A stretch of DNA of 64,000 bases from Trichaptum fuscoviolaceum. Taxonomy: Eukaryota > Basidiomycota > Agaricomycetes > Hymenochaetales > Trichaptaceae. Where the stretch lies: NCBI GenBank assembly GCA_910574455.1, contig CAJSYZ010000011.1, positions 2,480,001 to 2,544,000 of the forward strand, written 5' to 3'. The translations under genes were made by a program, and so were the position numbers. Each line of letters opens with the position of its first letter. Position 1 is the first letter of the stretch. The notes beneath the pieces were generated by a model. The model had not been told where the DNA came from and ran no database searches. It saw only the letters and a list, made by a program, of their open reading frames with translations. Shown here in pieces: positions 21,211 through 32,100 of this stretch.

Positions 21211-22781
21211 CTAGCCGCACTGTATTACACCACGAGTAGAAGTGTATTCAGAAGGCTGCCTTGGATATACAGGATAGTGATGTGTTCCATCGTAATTGAA
21301 AGGCTGATTCCCTTCGAAACAGGCAGATGTTTCTTCTTGGTACATATCAAAATCACCTCTTCTTTCATATGAGTCCCACAAGAAGCATGTAATGTTTTTG
21401 ACAGAAGGTCGGGATTTTGGATTTTGGTCCCAGCAGCTAGTTAGTAGGCGCCAAATATCATCTGTGATTACATCCATTTCAGGCCTTCGCGGAATTTTCC
21501 CTCTCATCACGCTGAGAAGGACGTGCGTATCGTGCTTGAATTCAAAGAACGGCATCCTGCCGGTCAGAACCTGAACGACTTCTGTATCAGCTATTCGAGT
21601 GGGGAGCAAATTTATCTGCATACTTACCTCAAGAATGGTCATCCCAAAACTCCATACGTCAGATTCGACGGTAACGGGAATAGCATCTTCGCTAGTCTCA
21701 TCTTCATCTAATAGTAACTCCAGAGCCATCCATCGCACTGTTCCCGCCACTGTCTTAGTGGTGAAGCCTCTGCTTTCCAACATTCGAGAAATTCCAAAGT
21801 CTGACAATTTCGCATCTCCGTAGTCATCGATCATTATGTTAGACTAGATTTCAAGAGGGTTGCATTGTTAATTTGTTGTTAACTCAGTTACTTGGATTGC
21901 TTACGCCTTTAATATCACCATGGACTACTCCACAACTGTGCAAGTAACACAATGCCTCTCCCGCTTGAGCCATCTTTAAACTAGTTTTAGAACTCATTGT
22001 GGAGACTGAATAAGAGACCTACGATTTTGAGCCCGGTCGATGTACGCGAGTCTGGGTTCCGATACAGATATACATTGACGTTGCCGTTCGGGAAATAGGG
22101 GGAGACCAAGCTCGGAAACTTGGTATAATCGAAATTATTACAAGTCCCAAGGAATGGCATTATGAATGGATGGCTCAATTGCATCCACACAACTGCTTCG
22201 CGTTCTAGTCGCTGTTGCAGAAGTAAGTAAAACTAAGTTCTAAAGTCTCTTATCATGATAATGAATGAACTGTACCTTTTTGAGCTTCGCTGTAAATTCT
22301 GGATCGCTCCATCCGCCACGCAACACCTTGACCGCAACCTGAGTTGTAGATGCCATTACTCAGCCAGATTGCTGTAATGTTTGACGGCGCACGTACGTAC
22401 TTTCTTCTTTGAATCAGTAACGAACTCTCCCAACCAAATATCTGCGAAACCTCCTATGGCAAAGCAGAACTGACCAAGTTTTCGTATTCGGTCATTCAGA
22501 TTTGGTGCATCGCCTAAGGTCTTGGACCTGATGGGAAGTGAGAGCTGTGAGTCTGATTTTCCAATCACCGGGGCTGTTCCCGCACGTCTGGGGTGACGAT
22601 TCTGCGAAATTTGGGGAGCATCGGGGATTGTATCCTTTGTTTTACCAGAAGTATTGTCAGATGTATGTCGTGTAGCGCTTCGGCCAGTAGCAAATACAGG
22701 AAGTAATCTCACCGGCTCAGAGGTCAACACCGAACTAGTACTACTGCACGTTCTTTCCAGGGAGGTTTGTAGTGGTAACAT
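21211..22781 (-). CDS. Protein kinase, TKL-like fungal family
   Basis: Four to six exons from ATG 22781. A Ser/Thr-rich N-terminal region of about 90 residues precedes the kinase domain: GGFADIWLG (glycine loop), a VAVKVLRGG-type strand with the ATP lysine near 22335, LSHPFIMPFLG, catalytic loop VVHGDIKGNIM (HGD in place of HRD), SDFGISRM, a RWMALELLL motif in place of APE, SDVWSFGMTILE, and the C-lobe arginine in KSRPS. All catalytic residues except the HRD Arg are present, as is common in the large TKL-like families of agarics. Cytosolic; partner unknown. The C-terminal 45 residues are Tyr/Pro rich. The truncated copy just downstream shows local duplication. Confidence 0.85.
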
Positions 22782-23277
22782 TGAGGGGTTGAAAGCGCTC
22801 TTGCTATGGCAGTGAGTCTGGGTGACAGCGAGGCAGTGTCAGAAGCGAGGCTTTTTAAAGCTTCTCACACTGGCAGAGAAATGGCTATGCCTTCGCAATA
22901 GTATGGTGATTACCAGAAGGCCACTGAAGGGTCATGGTTAACGCAGTGACTGGAATGTGTCCGAGTCTAGAGCAGAAACCCCACAGTAATCGGAATCGGA
23001 GTACAAAAAATTAGCCTCCGGAGTTTTACAAATTGAAACGGGTTCGGCCGGTGTAAGCGGCTTTGCTTTGGCCGAGCCGTCTCATGATTCAGCAGTCAGA
23101 ATCAGCACAGCAGATTTGTTTCCGTCCGGTGGAAGTTGTAAGCAGTGTGCTCGCAATGAATGACAAATTACTGGCTCACAAAACTCAGAAGATAGATTAA
23201 ATATTTTATGTGAACATATTTATCTAAAGTGACTACAATGACGAAACCTTAAATTATACAGAGGAAGCTCAGGCCAA
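22782..23277. other. Intergenic
   Basis: Spacer between the lactate dehydrogenase 3' end and the kinase 5' end. No supported gene. A CTCACACTGGCAGAG fragment near 22865 resembles the mosaic vocabulary. Confidence 0.6.
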
Positions 23278-25061
23278 TCATAACTTCGAGCCCTTGAAGG
23301 GAGCGAGTGATAGCGGTTGGTCTGCATAACTCGTTAGCTTACAGTCATTCCGAGTCATACCCAAATCTGAAAACTCACATGTTGCATTGTATAAGTTGTC
23401 AGAAGCAGTGGGGGCCGTGTGTACGTTGAGTGCACGAGCATCAACCATTTCTGGCCTCAGCTGGTCGAGAGAAGTGATTCCAAGCAAGCGCATGTTCATT
23501 TCGAACTCATCACGAAGAATCTTGAATGCGTGTTCTACACCTTCTTGCCCATAAGCACAGAAAGAGTAAAGGAAAGCACGACCGATTCCGACAGCAGAAG
23601 CACCAAGAGCAAGTGCCTTTAGCACGTCGGTCGCTCGACGGACACCCCCGTCTACGAAGATATGGAAGTTGGGGTTAGGCCAGTATCCGCGTTGTTTCAG
23701 CGCGTCCACAACTTCGACAAGAACTTCTAGTCCCGAACGTGACATGTCAAGCTGACGACCACCATGGTTAGACAAAACGATGCCCTGTAGTCCCGCCTCA
23801 TATGCGAGGACCGCATCTTCCCATGTCGAGATACCCTTCAACAAGATAGGCACTGATCACAAGTATAGATTTAGCGCTCATTCAAAAAGCAATGTGACCG
23901 ACTACGTACTCTTGGTGATGCTCTGGAACCACTTCATGTCTTCCCAATTCAAACTTGGATCGATAAAGGACTGCACAAAGGAACGGTTCAACCTCGGATA
24001 AGAACAGAAGTACCGAAATGAAAACACACGCTAATGGCTCGGGATACCCCCTCATTCTTGTTGACATCTTGCTGCCCATCCTGGACTTTTGCGACTCCAT
24101 CGTCTCCCACTTGCTTCATGCGCATGTCCTTTTCACGACGACCCAGCTGTGGGGCATCAACTGTAATGAAGAGAGCCTTGCATCCACGTTTCTCGGCATG
24201 TTGGACGTATTTCTTCGTAATTTCTCTATTCCGGTTCACATAACTAAGAATGGACATCAGCGAGCAGATAAAACCAAGATAAGAGGACTATCTCACAGTT
24301 GAAGGAAGAGGGTTTGATCAGGAGAGGAATTGTCCACAATCTCGTCGAAAGAGCACGATGCAAGCGTTGCAATCATCTGGATAACATCATACTTCGCCGC
24401 CGCACGCGTGAGGCACAGTTCACCATCAGGATGGCCAAGCTTCCCAAGTGCAGTAGCGGAGATGTAGACCGGAATGCTCGTCTTGTAGCCAAGGATTCTA
24501 TGCGACCAGTCAACCTGGCTCACGTTGCGAAGGATGCGGGGTCGGAACCAAACACGTTGGAAAGCGTTGTGGTTTTCACGGATAGTGATCTCGTCATCTG
24601 CCGCGCTGGAGTAGTAAGCCCATGCCTTAGGTGACAGGACCTTCCTCGCAACAGCTTCGAAGTCGTGAAGGTTGAGAATCTCGTCGAGGCCCGGACGTGC
24701 TGCCATGGCTGCCTCACGCCTGAGGTCCTCCTCGGTCACCTGCTTGACGACCTTCACAACAGTCGCCGGGTCTACCTCACCAAGGTGTTTCTCCTTCGGA
24801 AGGTTCGTAGTGATGGCATCAGGGGGATGAATGGGCTCATAAGCCTCAGTTGCATCTTTGCCGGCGTACTTCAGGATGATCTTGCTGCCACCCGGGTGTT
24901 CTAGGGTCGGAGATGAATGTTTGCACAAAAGTCTTCAAGTAAAAATGAGGCTTACCACTCAAGAAGTCGGTAACATCGTAGACCTTCCCATGAACGATGA
25001 TCCAGCAGCTGTCCTTACTGTTGTGCTCAGCAACTGCTGCGCTTGGAAGGTAGTGCGACAT
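23278..25061 (-). CDS. CYB2: Cytochrome b2-type L-lactate dehydrogenase (FMN)
   Basis: Oxidises L-lactate to pyruvate, passing electrons from FMN to heme b2. An N-terminal cytochrome b5 domain (about residues 1-75) has both heme ligands in EHPGG and EPIHPP. It is followed by an FMN-dependent alpha-hydroxyacid dehydrogenase domain with AYYSSAADDE, the TVDAPQLGRREKD strand (catalytic Asp, Arg), LLKGI (FMN Lys), SNHGGRQLD (catalytic His and Arg) and DGGVRRATDV (phosphate binding). The exon joins at 24891-24953 and 23322-23378 restore DFLSEHPGG and NLYNATYQP. Length is about 500 residues, normal for the family minus a leader: translation starts at the b5 domain and no mitochondrial presequence is visible, so the enzyme may be cytosolic. 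Convergent with no neighbour; it has its own 1.1-kb upstream spacer. Confidence 0.93.
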
Positions 25062-26194
25062 GATGTGAGGAGGGTTGAGCGGGAGGCGTTAGGATACTGT
25101 GAGTGAAGCAAGCAACACATTCACCCTCAGCTTTACTTATTATCGCCTCCAGCGGAGCTGCGGGGAGCCTAAAGCCATCGCAAGATAGACACTGAATCGA
25201 GAACGCTCTGTCGCCGCTCCTACAAGCGCATTCGCTTTTCGCGGAGAAAGGGATAGCTAGCTGTCCTTAGCGCGAGGACACGTTCACATGTGGGTACTTC
25301 GTCAACAGCTAGTTGAGGATGCAGTTAGTCTTGGCGGAGATTCGCGCATCGCGACGCGGTCACGAAAGCTACATCGCGGAAGCTAAATGCGGAGTTTGAG
25401 TGGATTGGTCGAAAAAGCATAGGGCTGAGACAGAATTGCGCCGAGCAAGCAATGTTTGTGCGATAGACCGCAAGCGAAATCAGGAAACACCTTCGTCGAC
25501 AAATGGATAGTTATCGCACTGTATAAAAGCGCAGTTTATCAGAAGTTTTGTGTTGTTTCGTATCATATGTCACTCACCAATTGTAATGAGCTACGGAGAA
25601 GTATATCGTGAAACCAGTTCTGTCCTGCCTACTAACTCCGCATGGGCATGAGAACACGTACGCCCGAATATCCATGAGAAATAAGCTTCGTGTGTGAAAT
25701 ATACCACGAAGACTGTATACTAATTCGCCAGATCGGAAAGCGACCCCCAACGCAGAGGTGTTATTTAGCGCAGCAATCATCACGTCACTAGAATGGAAGC
25801 AATCTGAAGTGAGCTTTCAATAATTTAGTTGTCTAAGTTACTGTACTTGGGTGATTGAAAGGTTAGAAGGAACGGATCTTGCGGTCCCCCAGAATGTTCT
25901 TGAAGGACAAGATTGGACTCGAGGCCGAAGTTCGTAACAGACCCATGAAAACAAATACTGTGAGAGAAAAAAAGTCCAGAAACCCGGTAACCTTGAAGCA
26001 TAGATACGAGGTCCGACAAGCTTTCAATATTCGCGCCAAGAGCAACATTCCTCGTCATCCTTGAGCCTTCTGAGACGATGAAAGGTTAGGCTGTCTTTCT
26101 CTCCGTTTGACGCGCAACCTTGCAAATTCAAGAGTGGTGCTGGGTATTATGCGATTGAAGAAAAGGATAATTTAATGCAAATATAGGGTACCAA
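25062..26194. other. Intergenic, upstream of the lactate dehydrogenase
   Basis: About 1.1 kb. A purine/GC-rich stretch near 25140-25460 and an AT-richer remainder; only short frames of 60-80 codons with no similarity I recognise. It probably contains the CYB2 promoter and the TIM22 3' end. Confidence 0.6.
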
Positions 26195-26907
26195 TTAATC
26201 GTCATCATCACTAGGAAATCAGTTTCATAAGCATCGTAGATTCGGAGAGGGAAGTGCTGTGACAATACCTAGTTTCGCGTCGTAGGAATAAGTCTATGGC
26301 AGCTGAGAAAGCTGCGAATGCAAGTCCACCTCCGAATGCCGCCTTTGGTCCAGAATTTCTCGCAAGGATGCCTCCAGCCATGAATCCCGCCGCGACAGGA
26401 TTTACCATGTCATTCTTGGCACGATACTGGGAAGATAATGAGCTCATGTAAATGTCAGACAACTATTGAATACGCACCGATTCTACAGCACACTCCAATC
26501 CAGCAAATAAGGCTCCAACTTTGCCAAAACCTTTACCACTTCTCCACATGTTACGGCCCATTTCCTTGAAGATCTCGCGCGCCTTCTGTGTGTTATTCAA
26601 TCCTGCTTGTGACTGTTGTCGAAGAAGTGGATCCTCATAGGCAAATGAGGCGGACATCAATGAGAAAAACGCTCCGATGGCCAGTCCTGGATCCAATCAT
26701 CAACATCAAGGTCGTCGACGAGTCTCATTGTCTCATACCTCCTCCCCCAGCCATGACCACCTTCGCAGCACACGACTCTACTCCCATCCTCATATAGTCC
26801 TGGTACTTCTTCGCCTCCATAAGTTGTTGACGATCATCTTCTGTCATGCCGGGAGGTAGGGGTTCCTGCCCGGCTGGAAACACGGGAGTCACTGGCGGCC
26901 ATGGCAT
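26195..26907 (-). CDS. TIM22: Mitochondrial inner-membrane translocase subunit Tim22
   Basis: Channel subunit of the TIM22 complex that inserts carrier proteins into the inner membrane. Four exons: 26907 to about 26740, then exons coding [10 protein letters not shown] (TM1 region), an [18 protein letters not shown]...LECAVES block (TM2), [21 protein letters not shown] (TM3), [17 protein letters not shown] (TM4), and a last tiny exon giving a SDDDD end, stop at 26195-26197. The ECAVES and YRAKND motifs are diagnostic. About 200 residues, a normal length. The start ATG 26907 is 207 bp from the divergent LCMT1 ATG. Confidence 0.93.
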
Positions 26908-27113
26908 ATCCTGGCGCCTTTCCGCCCCTCAGCAAGAGGTCTTTAGAGAGATTGCGAGAAAGGTTTGGCAAGTTCAGAAACCCAAAATTTCTGCTTCAAG
27001 TTTGCGTTTGGTTTCGAGTTCAAGTTCGGCTTCTCGGCACAACGCGGTCCAATGTCATTATCGCATGAACACACACTTCATTCGTAACCTCCATTATCCT
27101 CATATTTCACGAT
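26908..27113. promoter_or_regulatory. Shared divergent promoter, TIM22 / LCMT1
   Basis: 206 bp between two divergent start codons; it must carry both promoters. No TATA box stands out. Inferred from gene layout. Confidence 0.5.
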
Positions 27114-28424
27114 ATGTATCCTCCAGGATATAGCGACCCAGACTCATCTGTACGTGCGACAGATGGAGATGCCTCTTTAGCGCGCCTTTCTGCTGTCAGA
27201 AAGGGCTATCTCGCCGATCCATACGTGACTCACTTCGTTTCACGTCCGAACCTGCAGCCTCCCCGACCACCTCTGATCAATATCGGGACCTACGTTCGAA
27301 CCACGGCTCTTGACATTCTTGTTGAAAAATGGATAGATATTTGCTCTAGGGATGGTCAGAAATGTCAGATCGTTAGTCTGGGAGCAGGGACCGATACGAG
27401 GTTTTGGAGGCTCAGTGTGCGTCCATGCAGATTGTCATTATCCGATAGGTTTAGCTGAATGAATTAGCAGGTAGTCCTGCGGAAAAGCGGAAAGTCTCGC
27501 TAAGTATATCGAAGTTGACTTCCCGGAGATCACTGCCAAGAAAGCGATGACTATCAAAAAGCACAAGGACTTGTACAACTTGCTAGGTGATCCGGCGAAC
27601 ATCACCCTTATCAATGGTGGCACTTCCCTTCACTCTCCGGTCTACCACCTCCTTCCTGTCGATCTGCGGCAGGACCCTTCAGAATCACTCGCTCCAGTTT
27701 TATCCCAGGATACAAATGGCTCTCTTCTGGATCCTGCACTTCCTACACTTCTTCTCTTTGAGTGCGTACTGTGTTACTTGGCGCCGGAAAAGTCATCGCG
27801 TCTACTACATTGGTTTAAAGGCTACATTCAGCCTTCTGCAGCCTTCGGTTGTATTATCTATGAAATGTTTGGTCTGGATAGCCAGTTCGGTCGTGTAATG
27901 AAGGGTAATCTGAGGGTGAGATTGCTCTCCGTGATCGTTCGTGACGTACCTGATAACTGCGGAGTCAAGGCTAGAAACGTTGAACTACCAGGAGCTGAGC
28001 CTTTCCAAACGATTGAACAAGTGCAGCAGCGCTTAGTGGATCTTGGCTTAACCGTGTCCTCGGCCCTTTCATTGGATGCGATTAGGAAGGAATGCATACC
28101 GAAGTCTGAGTTGCAAAGGTAAGCCGCCTTTTTACGATTGACCAAGATACCACTGAGTGCCTTCTGCCAGGATATCAAGGCTGGAAATGCTCGATGAAGT
28201 TGAAGAGCTGAATCTTGTGCTCAGCCATTACTCAATCTCCTGGGGAGTCGCAGCACCAACTACAGAAACTCATAAATGGTTGAAGTGGGATGTAAGATCA
28301 ACAAACAGACCGACGGAATCTAACTAATGGACATAATGCGTATGTACGGCAGTGTTCTTCAAGGTGCGCGGATGTTCAACTTTATGTTGAACTTGCTCGG
28401 AAGGGGCCCATAATTCAATATTAG
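27114..28424 (+). CDS. PPM1: Leucine carboxyl methyltransferase 1 (PP2A methyltransferase)
   Basis: Methylates the C-terminal leucine carboxylate of the PP2A catalytic subunit with S-adenosylmethionine, promoting holoenzyme assembly; cytosolic. Exon 1 (from ATG 27114) carries the KGYLADPY motif, the SRPNLQPPRPPLINIGTY block and the SAM loop VSLGAGTDTRFWRL. Later exons carry YIEVDFPEIT, a long LLLFECVLCYLAPE stretch and NVELPGAEPF, ending with the EELNLVLSHYSISWG motif. The last donor (KWD, GTAAGA) and acceptor (GGCAG) add a 23-residue exon to a stop at 28422; reading through instead stops at about 28327. About 360 residues, the usual size. Confidence 0.93.
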
Positions 28425-29159
28425 CAGCATGTTATTCTCAGTGATTCTTTCATACCTCGTCTTTTCATTGCCTGTTTTCAAACATGCAATGACGAGAAAC
28501 GCTGTAAATTACAATCAGAAAATGATCTCAATTGTTTATCGGTACTGTAAGACAGATGGACTTGACAACTTTTGGAACTTGAAGGTAAGCGGAGCTTAAA
28601 ATCCAGTCCACTTGTCTTAACGGCGTTGAAGGACAGCCTGAGCTTATGTACTGCCAGTGTACGTTTGGCTTCTCTTTACCGTCTTCGACTTCCACCCAAG
28701 CAACTTGAATTGCCAGTGAAACGTCGCCTGGGAGAATTTGAAAACCCGCGTCTCCAATTTTCGGGTCTCTGTAAGGAGGAACGGGTACCGGAGCGATACG
28801 TCTCCACGAGGCACGAGCCATTGACACTGCCTGCTCAAAATCGTACTTCATATCTCTCAGCAGATAAGAGTCAATCCTTCTGCGAAAGCATCCGGATCCC
28901 TCAACAAACCTGCCGTCATCATGACTCGACAGTGCGTGGCATAGGCGGCTTATGACACTTCAAGGGTCATCTTTGACTCGAATTCATCATTTGTTCTCTG
29001 GGGCCGCGCGTTCTGAGTCTACATTCTCAGAGGTCTCATTGTACGTCACGCTATTCATTTCGAAGTATGGTCGCAGAGGTGGAAGGCGGTGTGTGAAGGC
29101 ACCGCGATTATTTATACTGTGCCGCTGATCAACTCACCTGATTGCCCACATACACTTTC
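28425..29159. other. Intergenic, with promoter of the helicase gene
   Basis: A TATA-like TTATTTATAC at 29108-29117 lies 43 bases before the ATG at 29160. A possible short gene on the other strand is listed separately. Confidence 0.5.
28528..28960 (-). CDS. Hypothetical protein, doubtful
   Basis: An open frame on the minus strand with natural-looking composition (DFEQAVSMARASWRRIAP, a PPYRDPKIGDAG stretch). It runs back to about 28960 without an ATG, so a 5' exon would be needed; a candidate ATG at about 29058 begins MNSVTYNETSEN but I could not find a clean splice between them. No known domain. It may be a gene or chance. Confidence 0.3.
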
Positions 29160-32100
29160 ATGGCCACACAGCAAAGGCGAGGACTGACTGCTACTGCTCT
29201 TGCCGCATACCACCATTTTCAATGTGATCTTTTCCTGCACAGTACCTACCACTCCCCCTTTCGACGTGGATCACTTGCTTTCAGTCATCCAGAGCTACCC
29301 GAACTCACGAAAGCAACGCTTAATCGTGGAAATGACTGGGAAGCATCTCTATTCGCCTGGCTGGACAGTAATGGGCTCCTTCTCCGAGTTTTCGGAGGCT
29401 TTCTAGACGGCAGGGGAATACAAGAAGTGATAGAAGTTGATGAACGTTCTCATTTCTTTGTCGCGGGAATCTCGTTCCTTCCACCGGTTGAAGCGTTCAA
29501 ACAACGATTTATTCAACACGGCCGAGAACCTGTACAGTTTGGCGTCGCTAAGCCTGACTTGCTCGAAATAAAAAAGGAAGGAAACACCATTTTGTGGCGA
29601 GTGATTGATGCCAAATCGTCTGGATATGTGAAGGTGCGCTTTCTGACAGGGCATTCATTGCATCAGGGTACTGACGTTGTATAGACCTCTCATCATGTTC
29701 AGATCTATTTCTATCACATATGCTTGGAGTACCTTCTAGGCTCGCCGCATTTTGAACCTATAGGAACGTCAGGTGTATGGATACCTCCACCTAATCAACG
29801 AAACGGGAGTCCTTCCTTCGATGGGTTGCGGACGATCTCTGTCTCGTTGCTATCATTAGCTTTGGACGAGTTTTTATTTGACAAGTTGCCAGAAATCTTG
29901 TCTAGACCACGCAAAAGAGTCGAATGGCATTTTAATCCTCTTTGTCGCGGATGTCCTTTCGAAAATGAGTGTAGTAACTGGGCTGAAGAAGAAGGAAGAC
30001 TCGGTGCAATGCCCGACATATCCCTACAAGACGCAGCAATTTTACGAAATATACTGGGTTTGGTCCGCAGCAGAACAGTTCCGCCGAGGTTAACGGACAT
30101 TGAAGAGTTGGACGAAACCCTACATTCAAGAATAGTCATGCAAGAGCTTACTCGATTTCACCCCAGTGTTGTCAAGAAGGCAAAGCGGATCCTGAAGCTC
30201 ACAGATAGCCCGGATGATCGTAGCGTGTATTCGAGTCCACTTATAGACGCTGCCCGCACTCAACGCGTCCAAGTATTAGGAAGAAGGATATTTAACATGC
30301 CGAGCGACGAAGACATTGCCTTGGTGATTTCTTTGGTTCTGGATCCTACGACAGAAGGGATTGCCGCGTACTGCATAACTACTTTCACAAGCCTCCAAGG
30401 AATTGGCTACCGGCAACCAATTTCCGGCTTCGCGGACAACCTTTTAGACTCGCTGTATCAAGTTGTACAACACATACTAGATCTCAATGACATTCTCAAG
30501 GATCCACCGCGAACGCAGTGCTATATGTTCTCCCTTGCAGAACGGGCAGCTCTTCAACGCTTCCTCATCAATTTGGCGTTGACAGCAGATGCAGAAGATG
30601 ACGATCACCAAGAATCAATCCGCGTTTGCATTGGTGCCTTGTGTGAGGGGGCATCTCTCCTTGCAACATCCTTTCAGCCCCTTATTCTCTCGGGTGCTCT
30701 TCTGGACTTCCTCAGTAAACGAGGAGAGAGGACCTCGGAACATCTCAAGACCTGCCTAAGACGTTTGGGCCTGCCCACAGCCGGAAGGAACGATGAAGAA
30801 CTACTACGACGCATCGAATCCGAGGTTGAAAGGTTGAAAAAGCAGGGTAAAAGGGCTTCAGGGTCGGACAGTCCATCCGCTACTAGACCGGAAATCGGAC
30901 AGCTTCCCCCGGTTGTCGTGCTGAAGAAATCAATTGAGCGTCTTTTGGCCTTGCCAGTCGCTGGGTTTTGGGATCTTCGGAACTGCCACAAAATCGTAGC
31001 TACAAGTAGCCGATTGCAATGTCCATCAGATGACGAAATCTATTCTACCTATATCTCAAACAAAAGAGATGATCTCACGACTGCCCTCGGGACTCGAAAT
31101 GTCTGCCTTTATGAAGTGCTGACTGAAACCAGGGCTATAATTACCAAGTGCAGTCTCCGAACAAAGGATATACTTGTGAATGAAGCACGAGTGCTTTCTT
31201 CGGAATTTATGGACATATGCAAGCAGGATCATTTGCGTAAGCTGTTCTTCATGCAACAGGTATGTAGTAACTAGTTCGATTTTAATGATTGGTTGACTAA
31301 ACTAGCTATTAGTTCGAAGTCCTTTCAAAGCTTCAAAACCTCTGGCAAGACCGCATTGATGGCTGTGTCGATGCTCCTCGATTAATATACCAATACACAA
31401 AGAAATCACAGGACGATAACAATATCGTCCATTACTTTACCCTTCTATCTGGATACATCGATCTACCCTCTGAGAAGGGTAAGAGCTTCTTTGGATACAT
31501 CCTAGTGGAGGATACGGACGTCTATACTGATATACCACCGGAAGCGCTCTTTGATGACTTGTCTGTTTTCAATCTTGTATTCCCACTGAACAATTTCACG
31601 AAATTTCGGTGGTTGAAGCAACATCGCTTAGTGCAGAAGAAGATCCTCGTTGCGGACGTCCAAGACATACAAATTAGGGAAAGCCGGACAATGGTTGCTC
31701 TTCGGACGTCCGGTCAATTCGATTCATTCTTCAAGCGCGATTCAGTATACCGCTTATCACCTCGTCTTGTGGACTTCAATATCACAAAGACTCTTAGTAC
31801 GCTCGTGGAGATTGATCTGCAGACCCCTCCTTCCGCCGATTATGCTGTGATGCCACCCTTTCTACAGCTGTTTGCCCAAACTCGATCCTTCGCAAAGCAA
31901 AGGAGCGAGTGGGAGTCAGTTTCGGAAGCTTTTCTCAGAGCAGAGGTGCAGATTCAATCGTTATTCAAGGAAGTTGCAGACCTTGGCAGCCAGGCTGCAG
32001 CCGCCTTACTCTTGAAGCCATCGCAAAGACGGGCATTACGCAGGATACTAGGTTACCGACTTAGTGTAATCTGGGGTCCACCAGGTATGGCTCTCCGCAT

